From positions 1-64,000 of the forward strand of contig NZ_JALKEV010000004.1 in the NCBI RefSeq assembly GCF_023017105.1: a DNA stretch of 64,000 nt, written 5' to 3'. The position numbers and the translations under genes were made by a program. The notes under the pieces were generated by a model, which ran no database searches, had not been told where the DNA came from, and saw only the letters and a list, made by a program, of their open reading frames with translations. Source of the stretch: Halalkalibacter sp. APA_J-10(15). GTDB lineage: Bacteria; Bacillota; Bacilli; Bacillales; Bacillaceae_D. The stretch's first letter is position 1. Each line of letters begins with the position of its first letter. Of this stretch, positions 7,841 through 16,825 are shown in pieces.

Positions 7841-9313
7841 ATGAGAATTTTGGGTAAGCTAATTGTTATTTCTTGTCTTCTATTCAGTTTTTTTATTTTT
7901 ATCACTGATGGTCATAGTCAAACACATTCTGGCTTCTATATCGAAGGTTCAACCCTTTATGACGCCAACGGAGAACCCTTTGTAATGAGAGGAATCAATC
8001 ATGGACATGCCTGGTTTAAACAAGATTCTAGCGTCGCTATACCAGCTATTGCTAATCAAGGAGCAAATACAATTCGTATTGTCCTATCAGATGGTGGTCA
8101 ATGGGCAAAAGATGATATAAGTACATTAAATCAAGTGCTCGATTTAGCAGAGGAACATGAGATGATTACTGTTGTTGAGGTACACGATGCAACAGGATCT
8201 AATTCAATGGCTGACTTAAATCGCGCTGTCGATTATTGGATTGAAATGAAAGACGCTCTAATTGGAAAAGAAGATCGCGTCATTATTAACATTGCCAACG
8301 AATGGTATGGAGCGTGGGACGGACAAGGTTGGGCAAATGGCTACAAGGAGGTTATTCCACGTTTACGAAATGCTGGCTTCACTCATACATTAATGGTAGA
8401 TGCAGCTGGTTGGGGACAATACCCTCAATCGATTCATGATTATGGTAAAGAAGTTTTTAATGCTGACCCTCTAGCAAATACAATGTTTTCGATCCATATG
8501 TATGAATATGCTGGCGGGAATGCTTCAATGATACAGTCTAATATCGATGGTGTCGTCGATCAAGGGTTAGCTCTTGTAATAGGTGAATTTGGGCATATGC
8601 ACACGGACGGAGATGTTGATGAAGCAACAATATTGAGCTACTCGCAACAAAGAGGCGTCGGTTGGCTAGCTTGGTCTTGGAAAGGAAATTCGCCTCAGTG
8701 GGAATATCTAGATTTATCTTATGATTGGCAAGGAACAAGCTTAACTTCTTGGGGACATACCATTGTCTACGGACCTAATGGATTACTCGAAACATCCATT
8801 CCAAGCTCGATTTTCCATACCCCTCCAAACAATGGAGAGCCCCCTCCTCATAACGGTAATGAAACTATCCTATATGATTTTGAATATGGCACTCAAGGTT
8901 GGTCAGGTTCTTCACTTCTAGGAGGACCTTGGACAACGAATGAATGGAGTGCGAATGGTAACCATTCATTAAAAGCCGATATTTTCTTATCATCTAACTC
9001 GAAGCATGAATTAGCAAAAGTCGGAAACAAGAATTTATCAGACTACTCTACTTTACAAGCCACTGTTCGCCATGCACATTGGGGGAATGTTGGAAATTTA
9101 ACGGCAAGATTGTACGTGAAAACAGGCTCAAACTATAGCTGGTTTAATGGCGATCCTGTCCCTGTAAACTCAGCAAATAGTACGACTGTCTCTTTACCTC
9201 TTTCAGCAATTCCAAACCTAAATGACGTAAAAGAAATTGGCGTTGAATTTATTGGGGCTTCAAATAGCAGTGGTCAAACTGCCATTTACTTAGATCATGT
9301 AACAATCCAATAA
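7841..9313 (+). CDS. Secreted beta-1,4-mannanase, GH5_8 with C-terminal CBM59-like domain
   Basis: 490-residue extracellular enzyme hydrolysing beta-1,4-mannan backbones. A signal peptide (about 1-26, ending DGHSQ) precedes the catalytic domain (about 30-325) with acid/base Glu154 in NIANEWYG and nucleophile Glu249 in VIGEFGH. A Pro/Asn-rich linker (about 328-342) joins a carbohydrate-binding module (about 343-490, starting LYDFEYGTQGW). The architecture and length agree with the alkaline mannanase of Bacillus sp. JAMB-602. GAGGAGG lies upstream of the ATG. It is monocistronic with its own terminator. Catabolite control is suggested by the nearby cre-like site. Confidence 0.92.
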   Translation: MRILGKLIVISCLLFSFFIFITDGHSQTHSGFYIEGSTLYDANGEPFVMRGINHGHAWFKQDSSVAIPAIANQGANTIRIVLSDGGQWAKDDISTLNQVLDLAEEHEMITVVEVHDATGSNSMADLNRAVDYWIEMKDALIGKEDRVIINIANEWYGAWDGQGWANGYKEVIPRLRNAGFTHTLMVDAAGWGQYPQSIHDYGKEVFNADPLANTMFSIHMYEYAGGNASMIQSNIDGVVDQGLALVIGEFGHMHTDGDVDEATILSYSQQRGVGWLAWSWKGNSPQWEYLDLSYDWQGTSLTSWGHTIVYGPNGLLETSIPSSIFHTPPNNGEPPPHNGNETILYDFEYGTQGWSGSSLLGGPWTTNEWSANGNHSLKADIFLSSNSKHELAKVGNKNLSDYSTLQATVRHAHWGNVGNLTARLYVKTGSNYSWFNGDPVPVNSANSTTVSLPLSAIPNLNDVKEIGVEFIGASNSSGQTAIYLDHVTIQ

Positions 9314-9318
9314 ACTGT

Positions 9319-9362
9319 AGTCACCTCAAAGGTTTCATTCTGATCTTTGAGGTGACTCCTTT
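9319..9362 (+). terminator. Mannanase terminator
   Basis: Perfect 13-bp stem AGTCACCTCAAAG (9319-9331) / CTTTGAGGTGACT (9345-9357), then CCTTTCC. Confidence 0.7.
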
Positions 9363-9399
9363 CCAAGGCATCTTGAAATCACAGCTATTCCTTCAAATT

Positions 9400-9430
9400 A
9401 AAAAAAGCCAGGGATACGCTCCTGACTTTT
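9400..9430 (-). terminator. hemAT terminator
   Basis: Minus-strand AGTCAGG/CCTGGCT stem followed by a T6 run, directly after the hemAT stop. Confidence 0.7.
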
Positions 9431-9437
9431 AACACCC

Positions 9438-10733
9438 TTATAAATTCGAAGTTGAATGCGTCAATTGGTCTGATGCAACTGATACTTGATCAGAAGCTGC
9501 CGCAACACCCTCTAATGTTTGCACAAATTTGAGCAACTCTTCCTTCACTTCATTCGTTTGTTTTTTACTGAGTCCCATTGCATCAATGATCTTTTCAAAA
9601 AAGGCTGCTGTATCACTTACATATGTTACACTATCAGCAATTTGAAGATCGACTTCCTCAACTGAATTTAATACACGATTCATCTGGTCATTTGTTTTTT
9701 CAATTAACGTTGAAATACTGGAAACCGATTGTTTAGTTTGATCTGCTAGCTTACGTACTTCTTCCGAAACAACTGCAAATCCTCGCCCTTGCTCACCTGC
9801 TCTAGCTGCTTCAATTGCTGCATTTAGAGCTAGTAAATTCGTCTGATCGGCAATATCGGTTATTAATGAAATAATTTGCGTAATGTCGCTCGACGTTTGG
9901 CGTAATTCTTGAGACTCGACAACAATCCCTTGAACCGTTTCTTGGATATTGCCAATAATCGTACGTTGCTCATCAACTTGTTCTTTTCCATTATAAGATA
10001 CTTGCTCTGCTTCTGCTGCATAACGTAAATTTTCAATTGATTTGGTTTCAATAAACTTAGCCTGATCATTCAACGATTGCATCGATGCACTCGTTTCTTG
10101 TGAAATCGTTGCTAATTCTTCGGAGGCTGTTTTAACTACTTCAGCAAACTGATTCTTTTGCTCCTCATGTTCTTGATTAAGTCGCTCATTTTCAAGTTCA
10201 TACGCTTCTAATACAAGCTGTTGTTCTAGATTCAGTAATTTATTTGTTACATTCAATGCTCGTACAAATGCGTCTTGATCCTTAATTGTTTGTTGAAAAA
10301 TCGTTGAAAATGCTTGAAAGAGTACTTGAAACGATAAGACATACCACTTTGTAGGTAGGCCAATTTTCACATGTATTTCAGCAACCTTGATTCGCTTTTT
10401 AATGTATGTATCCGTTATTTCACCACTAAACATTTCCACAATATGTGTTGACAAAGTTCGTTTTAATCTTTCTACAGAACTGTGGTCATTAATAATGGAT
10501 TTTAGCTGATTTTCCGCAGTTAACACTTGATAAAATCGTTCAATAACATCGTCTATTTGTTCTATCACATAAGGCTTCAATGACTGAATAAATCCGAGTT
10601 CACTTTCATTTAAGCCTATCATTTCTAATTGCTTGGCATATTCTGAGTTCTTATCAATAGATAAGACCCCTTGAAAATGTTGTGCTTCTTCCTCTGGTTG
10701 CTTCATTTTTCTTTTAAATAATGAACGTGCCAT
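9438..10733 (-). CDS. hemAT: Globin-coupled heme chemotaxis sensor HemAT
   Basis: 431-residue soluble aerotaxis transducer. The N-terminal globin domain (about 25-190) carries the proximal heme ligand His121 in [10 protein letters not shown], corresponding to His123 of B. subtilis HemAT. The C-terminal half is the methyl-accepting signalling domain with the conserved hairpin tip ([38 protein letters not shown]), which docks CheA/CheW. There are no transmembrane segments, as expected for HemAT. GGGGGAG precedes the ATG. It stands alone with its own terminator. No other chemotaxis genes are in the window. Confidence 0.95.
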   Translation of the reverse strand: MARSLFKRKMKQPEEEAQHFQGVLSIDKNSEYAKQLEMIGLNESELGFIQSLKPYVIEQIDDVIERFYQVLTAENQLKSIINDHSSVERLKRTLSTHIVEMFSGEITDTYIKKRIKVAEIHVKIGLPTKWYVLSFQVLFQAFSTIFQQTIKDQDAFVRALNVTNKLLNLEQQLVLEAYELENERLNQEHEEQKNQFAEVVKTASEELATISQETSASMQSLNDQAKFIETKSIENLRYAAEAEQVSYNGKEQVDEQRTIIGNIQETVQGIVVESQELRQTSSDITQIISLITDIADQTNLLALNAAIEAARAGEQGRGFAVVSEEVRKLADQTKQSVSSISTLIEKTNDQMNRVLNSVEEVDLQIADSVTYVSDTAAFFEKIIDAMGLSKKQTNEVKEELLKFVQTLEGVAAASDQVSVASDQLTHSTSNL

Positions 10734-10838
10734 GTTATCTCCCCCTAGAACTTTAATAATAGGTCTCTATACTTATTATCGCATAGTTTGATAATTTAAC
10801 AATCACTTCTGAAAATAAATCATTACGGGGGAATCATT

Positions 10839-10876
10839 AAAAAGTCTAATAGCCTTTACAGCAGCCATTAGACTTC
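10839..10876 (-). terminator. Terminator of the M20 peptidase gene
   Basis: AAGTCTAATGGC / GCTATTAGACTT near-perfect stem followed by T5 in the minus direction. Confidence 0.7.
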
Positions 10877-10878
10877 AA

Positions 10879-12033
10879 TCAACTTACTTCTTTTTTGCTA
10901 TTTTCATTAGGTTTGGCAAGCTTTTCAATAATTTTAGCTAATAATAAAGTCCTCTCAGTTAGTGAATCCACGTCTAAGTATTCCTTTTCACTATGAGCAT
11001 ATCCGCCAATAGGCCCAAGTCCATCAATGGTTGGAATACCCATTGCCGCCGTAAACGATGCATCTGATCCACCACCTGTTTTTGTATCTTTGATTGACAA
11101 CCCTAATTCCGCTCCTACTTTCTTTACAACTCGATACAGCTCATTAATTTGTTTATTTTTAACCATTGGTGGTCGACTCATATCGCCAGTAAGTTCAATA
11201 TTTGTACCTTGTACATCAGACGTCGCACAAAGCTGTTCAATTTTCAATTCCATCTCTTTAGCCTGCTCTATAGTAGCAACACGGACATCAATGTGACCAA
11301 TAGCTGTATCAGAAATCGTATTAACCGCATTTCCACCGGCAATAATACCAACATTAACTGAAATCCCACGTTCATGGTCGTTTAAATCATGTAACTTTAC
11401 AATTTTATGTGCTAATTCCTCTATCGCACTTCTTCCCTTTTCAGGTTCAATACCAGAATGCGCTGCACGTCCGGATACTTCAATCACAAAGCGTCCATTA
11501 CCTCTTCGCCCCGTAACAACAGATCCATCCCTACGAGCAGGCTCCATCACAAGTGCATATCGTTTTCCTTTAGCCTCCTTCTCGATTAGAGAACGAGATG
11601 TAGGAGATCCTATTTCTTCATCACTTGTAAGTAAGATTTGAACATGCTCATATGCAGATGAGCCGCTCTCCTTTAAATATGACAGCGCATAAATTACCGA
11701 TACTAAACTAGCCTTCATATCGATTACTCCAGGACCATACGCTCGTCTACCTTCAATGGAAAAGGGCCTTTTTACAGATGTTCCTCTTTCAAATACCGTA
11801 TCCATATGAGCCACAATTAAAATAGAAGGTTGAGTCGATCCAAATCGATAAACTAAATGATCACCTACTTCCTCTTGCTCCTTCACCTCTAATTCAAAAC
11901 CCAACTGTGTAAAATAAGGAGCTAGCTCCCTCCCTATTTGATCTACACCTTCTTTATCATGTGATCCGCTATCAATGTTCACTAGCTTCTCCAATAAATT
12001 TAACATTTCGTCTTCTTTCTGCTGGACATTCAT
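10879..12033 (-). CDS. M20 family metallopeptidase (carboxypeptidase G2-like)
   Basis: 384-residue zinc-dependent hydrolase of the ArgE/DapE/CPG2 superfamily. Visible metal ligands and catalytic residues are His and Asp in VAHMDTV, Asp in GVIDMKAS, the Glu pair in TSDEEIGS, Glu in VMEPARRDG and His in GYAHSEKEY. The central dimerisation domain begins at the RRGNGRFVIEVSGRAAHSG segment. The start at 12033 is preferred because AAGGGGAAGAG precedes its ATG; the GTG ten codons upstream has none. The substrate may be an N-acyl amino acid or a glutamyl compound and cannot be resolved. Confidence 0.85.
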   Translation of the reverse strand: MNVQQKEDEMLNLLEKLVNIDSGSHDKEGVDQIGRELAPYFTQLGFELEVKEQEEVGDHLVYRFGSTQPSILIVAHMDTVFERGTSVKRPFSIEGRRAYGPGVIDMKASLVSVIYALSYLKESGSSAYEHVQILLTSDEEIGSPTSRSLIEKEAKGKRYALVMEPARRDGSVVTGRRGNGRFVIEVSGRAAHSGIEPEKGRSAIEELAHKIVKLHDLNDHERGISVNVGIIAGGNAVNTISDTAIGHIDVRVATIEQAKEMELKIEQLCATSDVQGTNIELTGDMSRPPMVKNKQINELYRVVKKVGAELGLSIKDTKTGGGSDASFTAAMGIPTIDGLGPIGGYAHSEKEYLDVDSLTERTLLLAKIIEKLAKPNENSKKEVS

Positions 12034-12153
12034 CAGACTCTTCCCCTTATCTTCCTTTTCCACATTCTTTATCTTAGTATATGTCAGTTCATAACTTTAT
12101 TTTCGATGAATAGACCCATTTTTGCAACATAATCTTTTTTATATGTACTGCTT

Positions 12154-12262
12154 AACAAAAAAAGAGGCAGTTCCAAGTAAAGGAACTGCCCGACAATAGG
12201 GAAGAGTAGAGAGAACATTTTTGAAGCTAGGTCAATGACCCTTCATGTGTATACTTTAACCT
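12154..12262 (-). ncRNA. Candidate trans-acting small RNA with a C/U-rich single-stranded seed
   Basis: Read on the minus strand from about 12247, the segment can fold as a 5' hairpin (TGAAG...CTTCA enclosing GGTC-ATT-GACC, 12224-12245). A ~30-base pyrimidine-rich unpaired stretch TGTTCTCTCTACTCTTCCCT (about 12199-12218) follows, then a strong intrinsic terminator, arms GGCAGTTCC/GGAACTGCC at 12166-12190 with T8. No gene lies between this terminator and the divergent Nudix gene, so the terminator needs its own transcript. GGTTAAAGTA (12256-12265 on the minus strand) resembles the -10 of forespore SigF promoters. CUCUUCCC could pair with Shine-Dalgarno sequences. A sporulation RNA such as CsfG is a possibility to test. 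Confidence 0.5.
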
Positions 12263-12360
12263 ACGAATAGCAAAAATACAGTGTTTTTGTTAGATCTTCT
12301 AACAGAAAACCTTCATATTACTTTTTTCGTAACGTTTTTTCTCATAGAAGTCCTTTATTA

Positions 12361-12413
12361 AAGGGCACCAAAAAAAGTAAAAAGTAAAAAACCAAACTTT
12401 TTTCAGTACACTT
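12361..12413. repeat. Dispersed ~45-bp palindromic repeat, copy 1
   Basis: Starts AAGGGCACC and ends CAGTACACTT, with AAAAAGT/ACTTTTTT-like inner arms. Same family as 16609-16652, 20999-21042 and 63046-63090; this copy is the most degenerate. Confidence 0.55.
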
Positions 12414-12471
12414 CTTTATTTCTCTTTTTCTGAATTTCGTGTACATTATGATATAGGAGGGAATACAGTTG

Positions 12472-13077
12472 ATGCATATGATAAGAAAGATTGAGAAACA
12501 ACTTAGTAAACGTCAAGTAAACATTATCGGACAAGATCAAATGAAAAACTCTGCCGTTATCCTACCCCTCATCGATATCGATGGAGAACTCTCTGTATTA
12601 TTTGAGGTCCGATCCTATGAATTACGATCACAGCCTGGAGATATTTGTTTTCCAGGAGGAAAAATCGATAAACAAGACGCAAGCCCTCGTGATGCTGCTC
12701 TTAGAGAATTAACAGAAGAGTTACAAATTCAAAGCAAGCATATACAATTACTGGCTGATTTAGATATACTCATTACGCCTTTTAAAGGGATTATTTATCC
12801 CTTTGTTGCTCAGGTTACTTATCCATTTACAGAGATTAAAGCGAGCCCTGCTGAGGTCGATCATTTATTTACGGTCCCACTTCGTCACTTTTATCTTCAA
12901 CCACCAGAGCAGCATCCAATGCGATTCATCATTGAGCCTGAGACAAACAGCCGATATAAACATGTTCAACATCAGCGTCACACGATAGAGCAGTATTTTT
13001 ATTACTATGAAACATACACCATTTGGGGACTAACTGCACGCATTTTAAAACATTTTATCGACATTACTAAACCATAA
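12472..13077 (+). CDS. NudL-type CoA pyrophosphatase (Nudix hydrolase)
   Basis: About 201 residues. The Nudix box (GGKIDKQDASPRDAALRELT then EEL) is preceded by the LRSQPGDICFPGG signature of the UPF0035/NudL CoA-pyrophosphatase subfamily, which hydrolyses coenzyme A or acyl-CoA to phosphopantetheine and 3',5'-ADP. AGGAGG is 11 bases before the ATG at 12472 and 8 before an in-frame TTG at 12469; both are possible. Monocistronic, convergent with a drug exporter. Confidence 0.85.
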   Translation: MHMIRKIEKQLSKRQVNIIGQDQMKNSAVILPLIDIDGELSVLFEVRSYELRSQPGDICFPGGKIDKQDASPRDAALRELTEELQIQSKHIQLLADLDILITPFKGIIYPFVAQVTYPFTEIKASPAEVDHLFTVPLRHFYLQPPEQHPMRFIIEPETNSRYKHVQHQRHTIEQYFYYYETYTIWGLTARILKHFIDITKP

Positions 13078-13079
13078 TC

Positions 13080-13112
13080 GATCTAGCACCCTACTTTAAA
13101 TATCGCTAGATC
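13080..13112. terminator. Weak bidirectional hairpin between convergent genes
   Basis: GATCTAGC (13080-13087) / GCTAGATC (13105-13112) arms. No clear T run. The right arm overlaps the stop codon of the exporter gene. Confidence 0.35.
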
Positions 13113-14601
13113 AGTTCCCAGCTTCTTTGCTTTTTCCATCTTTAGGTAATTGTAAAATAAGCAAGAACGTGACAATCGCTAATACGAGTAGTGCTATGAA
13201 TATGTAGCTTAACCCTCCTGACAAACCTTCTTGCAATAAAAGTTGCTCATCATTAGTTAATGCTACTCGTTCTGTTTCATCCAAAATCCGATTAACCTCA
13301 TCAATTGTTGGTTCAAATGCAACTTTATCGTCAACGTTTTCAAAATATGTACGCAAATAACGATTTAAAAGGCCACCAAATAATGCAACCCCTATTACAC
13401 CTCCTAACTGTCGCATAAACATATTCATCGCTGTTACTTCTCCACGAGATTTCCAATCAACCGCTGATTGAATAGAAACAATAAATGTGGTCGTTGAAAA
13501 GCCCATGCCGACTCCGATGAAAAAGGAGCCTAGTGCTGCCCATAATGGATATGCAATTGAGGATAACGTCAAATAGCAAATCGACCCTACGAATAACCCA
13601 CCCCCTCCAATGAGAGCAGTTAGACGAAAACCTACCTTAAGTATCATCTTTCCAGCAATCATTGCTGAAATAGGCCAGCCAATTGACATTGCCGTTAACG
13701 TTAACCCAGCAATGAGGGGACTTTGTTCTAATATTGCTTGAACATATGTCGGCAAAAAGGTCGATACCGTTAATAGCATCGCTCCTGTCGTTAGGGAGGC
13801 TAAATTGGCATAAAATATTTCTTTCCTTTTCCATAATGAGAAATTGACCATCGGCGCTATCGTCTTTTTCTCGTGGTAAATAAACCAAATTAGTCCTATA
13901 ATCGAACATACAAATAAAAATAACAGCTGCATCCACGGTAGGAAGGAATCTCCATCGAGCTGTAAAAAGACAAACATCATCGTTGTCATTGTTACAAATA
14001 ACAGAAGCGCTCCTCCATAATCAAGCCTTTGTTGCTTTTGTTCTACCTTTTCGTTTAAAAACAAACAGACGATCAATACCGAGAAGATACCAAAAGGGAC
14101 ATTTACCCAAAACACCCATGACCAATTAACATATTCAACAAAAAACGCTCCTAACAACGGACCTAGTATCGCTGAAATACCCCATACACTAGATAAATAC
14201 CCTTGAATTTTCGCACGTTCTTCCTTCGTATACATGTCGCCTACAATTGTTGTCGCAATAGGTTGTACCGCTCCTGCACCTATTCCTTGAATAAATCGTG
14301 ATAGGATGAGCATTTCCATCGACCATGAAAAACCACATAAAATCGAACCGATTAAGAAAAGAATAATTCCGATTGAAAATATGAGCTTACGACCATATAT
14401 ATCAGCTAGCTTACCATATAAAGGAATCGTCACAACTTGCATGAGTAAGTAAGCTGAAAACACCCAGCTAAACAAGGCAAAACCGCCTAAATCTGCCACA
14501 ATCCTCGGCATGGCTGTTGCTATAATTGTCGCTTCCACAGCTGCCATAAACATCGCCAGCATAATAGCTACTAGCACTAGAGGTCGTTTTGTCTCATTCA
14601 T
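13111..14601 (-). CDS. DHA2 family MFS drug exporter (EmrB/QacA type)
   Basis: 496-residue 14-helix drug:H+ antiporter. The first helix carries the DHA2-type acidic residue in MFMAAVEATIIATAMPRI, motif A is GKLADIYGRKLI, and motif C is GISAILGPLLGA. About 40 hydrophilic residues (NVDDKVAFEPTIDEV region) lie before the last helix. The start at 14601 (MNETKRPL) is supported by GGAG seven bases upstream; an in-frame TTG six codons earlier overlaps that site. Substrates are unknown. No local TetR or MarR regulator is present. Confidence 0.85.
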   Translation of the reverse strand: MNETKRPLVLVAIMLAMFMAAVEATIIATAMPRIVADLGGFALFSWVFSAYLLMQVVTIPLYGKLADIYGRKLIFSIGIILFLIGSILCGFSWSMEMLILSRFIQGIGAGAVQPIATTIVGDMYTKEERAKIQGYLSSVWGISAILGPLLGAFFVEYVNWSWVFWVNVPFGIFSVLIVCLFLNEKVEQKQQRLDYGGALLLFVTMTTMMFVFLQLDGDSFLPWMQLLFLFVCSIIGLIWFIYHEKKTIAPMVNFSLWKRKEIFYANLASLTTGAMLLTVSTFLPTYVQAILEQSPLIAGLTLTAMSIGWPISAMIAGKMILKVGFRLTALIGGGGLFVGSICYLTLSSIAYPLWAALGSFFIGVGMGFSTTTFIVSIQSAVDWKSRGEVTAMNMFMRQLGGVIGVALFGGLLNRYLRTYFENVDDKVAFEPTIDEVNRILDETERVALTNDEQLLLQEGLSGGLSYIFIALLVLAIVTFLLILQLPKDGKSKEAGN

Positions 14602-14663
14602 ATGTAATCTCCATTCCAATATTTTGATCTTTCTATTCTATCAGAAAATGAAGAAATCTTCAT

Positions 14664-14707
14664 ACAAAAAAGCTTAATGAAGAATTGTCTTGCTCCTCAT
14701 TAAGCCC
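14664..14707 (-). terminator. Terminator of the yrrS-mtnN-yrhC group
   Basis: GCTTAATGA...TCATTAAGC stem followed by T6 on the minus strand, about 45 bases past the yrhC stop. Confidence 0.7.
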
Positions 14708-14751
14708 ACATCATGTATCATATTTTTATCATTAACTGTCGTTCTCTATCG

Positions 14752-14991
14752 TTATTTATTGTCCTCTTCGTGTAAACGCTTTGATGTCTTCATGGCATAA
14801 CGATGGCAAGAAATTGCCGCTATTAATAAGACAAAAACAGCTATAACCGCTGGAACTTGCCACTCTGTAATTGGAGCTGATGGAATCAGTAAGCCAATTG
14901 ATAAAAACGCACTTAATGAAAGTAAAATAAAACTATATTGTTTGAAATCTGCAATCTTTGTTAACTGCTCATTCATCTTCTTATCCGTCAT
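14752..14991 (-). CDS. yrhC: YrhC family membrane protein
   Basis: 79 residues with two predicted membrane segments (about 19-38 and 45-64) and charged ends, matching Bacillus YrhC in size and position near mtnN. Function unknown. In B. subtilis yrhC ends the mtnN-mccA-mccB operon; here mccA and mccB are missing and yrhC lies about 95 bases after mtnN. Confidence 0.75.
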   Translation of the reverse strand: MTDKKMNEQLTKIADFKQYSFILLSLSAFLSIGLLIPSAPITEWQVPAVIAVFVLLIAAISCHRYAMKTSKRLHEEDNK

Positions 14992-15085
14992 CCGATTCCC
15001 TCCTCATTATTATCATTCTAACATCATTTTAAGAGACTAAGATGATGTAATGATCGACAATCAAGGAGATTTTAGCCAATTACGT

Positions 15086-15781
15086 TTATGATTGAAGCAA
15101 TTCAACCATTAGTAGTACTTGCTTAGCTGAATTGACAGAAGCTTTTTTCAAAAATTGTTCGTATGACACTTTGGCATCCTGCCCCGCAATATCAGATAAT
15201 GCTCGGATGATAACAAAAGGTATTTCAAATTGGTGACACACTTGAGCAATCGATCCAGCTTCCATTTCTGAGCATGAAGGCTGATTAAATCGTTGCTTTA
15301 GCTCTTGGACACGATCGTGCTCACTCATAAAGGAATCACCAGAGAGAACAAGTCCTGTCTTTGAATGGATTCCAACCTTTTCTGCAGCTTTTTCAGCCAT
15401 TTCAACTAAATGCTGATCAGGTGAATAAAAGGCTGGCATGGCTGGCACTTGTCCAAACTCATAACCAAAAACAGTAGCATCCACATCATTATATCGAACT
15501 TCAGTTGAAATAACGATATCTCCTACTTTTAATGATTCATCAAAACCACCTGCTGACCCCGTATTAATGATCACATCAGGTTTGAATAATTGAATTAACA
15601 ATGTCGTTCCTATTGCTGCATTTACTTTACCAATTCCTGATTTTAATAGAATGATCTCTTGATTGCCAATGAATCCTTGATGATATTCACACCTAGCGAT
15701 TGTCTGATCTTTACGCTTACTTAAGCTCTCTTTTAATAGCTCTACTTCTTCATCCATCGCGCCAATAATTCCAATTCTCAT
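15086..15781 (-). CDS. mtnN: 5'-methylthioadenosine/S-adenosylhomocysteine nucleosidase
   Basis: 231 residues, the usual length. It removes adenine from MTA and SAH in methionine salvage and the activated methyl cycle. Catalytic Glu12 in [10 protein letters not shown], the phosphorylase-fold GSAGGF motif, ribose-binding Glu in EMEAGSIAQ and catalytic Asp in RALSDIAG are all present. It lies downstream of yrrS and upstream of yrhC. The yrrT methyltransferase and the mccAB reverse-transsulfuration genes that usually accompany it are absent. Confidence 0.95.
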   Translation of the reverse strand: MRIGIIGAMDEEVELLKESLSKRKDQTIARCEYHQGFIGNQEIILLKSGIGKVNAAIGTTLLIQLFKPDVIINTGSAGGFDESLKVGDIVISTEVRYNDVDATVFGYEFGQVPAMPAFYSPDQHLVEMAEKAAEKVGIHSKTGLVLSGDSFMSEHDRVQELKQRFNQPSCSEMEAGSIAQVCHQFEIPFVIIRALSDIAGQDAKVSYEQFLKKASVNSAKQVLLMVELLQS

Positions 15782-15856
15782 ATCGTTTTACTTCCCCTCA
15801 TGTTAACTATATGAAGCCACCTACAGAGGTAAATAAATAGTAGGAGGCATTCGTTT

Positions 15857-16495
15857 TTAATTTCTTGTATATGGGTTGTGCTCTAATTGATTTAATTGAA
15901 CTGGTAACCAACCTTCACCATCTTGCCACTCCAAGAATATTTCATACGGTGTTTCGCTATTTTCATAGTTACTTACAACACCTCTTACACTCCGTTGGTC
16001 CCCGGCATTTTCAATTCGCCAAACGGTCATTTCCTCTAGACTTAACCCTGATGCATAACTAAGAGCACGATCCATTTCTTGGCGATTAGTCGTCCCTTCA
16101 CCGAATTCAAGCCTTAATTCTGATTGTGTCGTCCCAATCGGCTCCCACTCATCCTCATCTGGACGAGGAGATCCTTCATCGACATCCACTTCTATTCCTT
16201 CTTCATCATCAAATACTCCTTCATTCTCTGGCTGAGACTCTTCCGGAACAACCGGATCGACAGAAGGCTCCTCTTGCTCCTCAGGAAACGCAGGATCTGG
16301 AACAGTTGGATCTTGATCATCTTGTTCATTTTCTTCATCTTCAATCGGCTCTGGTTCATTTACAACCTCACTGTCATCTTGATTAAAGATTTGTAAAGCA
16401 AAAAAGGCGATTAGCACCATGACAATGACAATTGCAATGTTATATATTATATTTATCCGTTTCTTTCTTCTTTCTTCATAACGATACGACCTCAT
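15857..16495 (-). CDS. yrrS: YrrS (DUF1510) membrane-anchored protein
   Basis: 212 residues: a basic N-terminus (RRKKR), one transmembrane helix (about 16-36), a long acidic Glu/Asp/Pro-rich linker (about 40-118) and a conserved C-terminal domain (about 119-212, WEPIGTTQSE to HNPYTRN). It is presumably an extracytoplasmic protein anchored at the membrane. In B. subtilis it neighbours the penicillin-binding protein gene pbpI, suggesting an envelope role, but pbpI is not here. Confidence 0.85.
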   Translation of the reverse strand: MRSYRYEERRKKRINIIYNIAIVIVMVLIAFFALQIFNQDDSEVVNEPEPIEDEENEQDDQDPTVPDPAFPEEQEEPSVDPVVPEESQPENEGVFDDEEGIEVDVDEGSPRPDEDEWEPIGTTQSELRLEFGEGTTNRQEMDRALSYASGLSLEEMTVWRIENAGDQRSVRGVVSNYENSETPYEIFLEWQDGEGWLPVQLNQLEHNPYTRN

Positions 16496-16608
16496 ACTAC
16501 CACTCCTTTATCTTGCAGCAATACGTTCGCTAATAAGTATGACAACAAGTACACACTTTGTAAATGCACTGATTTAACTATTTTTTTTAAGAAGAATAGC
16601 GCTAACGG

Positions 16609-16652
16609 ATGGGCACTGAAAAGTTTGGTTTTTAACTTGTTTTGATAACCTT
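16609..16652. repeat. Dispersed ~45-bp palindromic repeat, copy 2 (reverse orientation)
   Basis: GGGCACTGAAAAGTTTGGTT followed by TTTAACTTGTTTTG matches the reverse complement of the 20999-21042 copy; the far arm is degenerate. Confidence 0.55.
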
Positions 16653-16771
16653 CTAACTGTCTTTTTCTAAAAGCGTCATATCGAGTCGCTATAACGGTTT
16701 AATATAATCTGATATCCTTAACGTATCAAATCCGATATTTCATTATCCGTTGCGAATATACTCGTTTATTT

Positions 16772-16816
16772 AAAAAAGAGTTTCAAACAGAGAACGTACA
16801 CCTCTCTGCTGAAACT
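16772..16816 (-). terminator. greA terminator
   Basis: GAGTTTCAGCAGAGAG / CTCTGTTTGAAACTC stem and T6 in the minus direction. Confidence 0.75.
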
Positions 16817-16825
16817 CCTTCCTAT

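Larger units (their letters stand above)
16496..16825. other. Spacer between greA and yrrS
   Basis: 330 bases holding the greA terminator at 16772-16816, a palindromic repeat copy at 16609-16652 and otherwise AT-rich sequence, presumably with the yrrS promoter. This is where pbpI would be expected from B. subtilis gene order; no trace of it was seen. Confidence 0.5.

Noticed and set aside
15865-16396. Several plus-strand frames over yrrS and mtnN
   Set aside because: They are antisense to the acidic GAA/GAT-rich part of yrrS, whose reverse complement is free of stops by composition; no ribosome binding sites.
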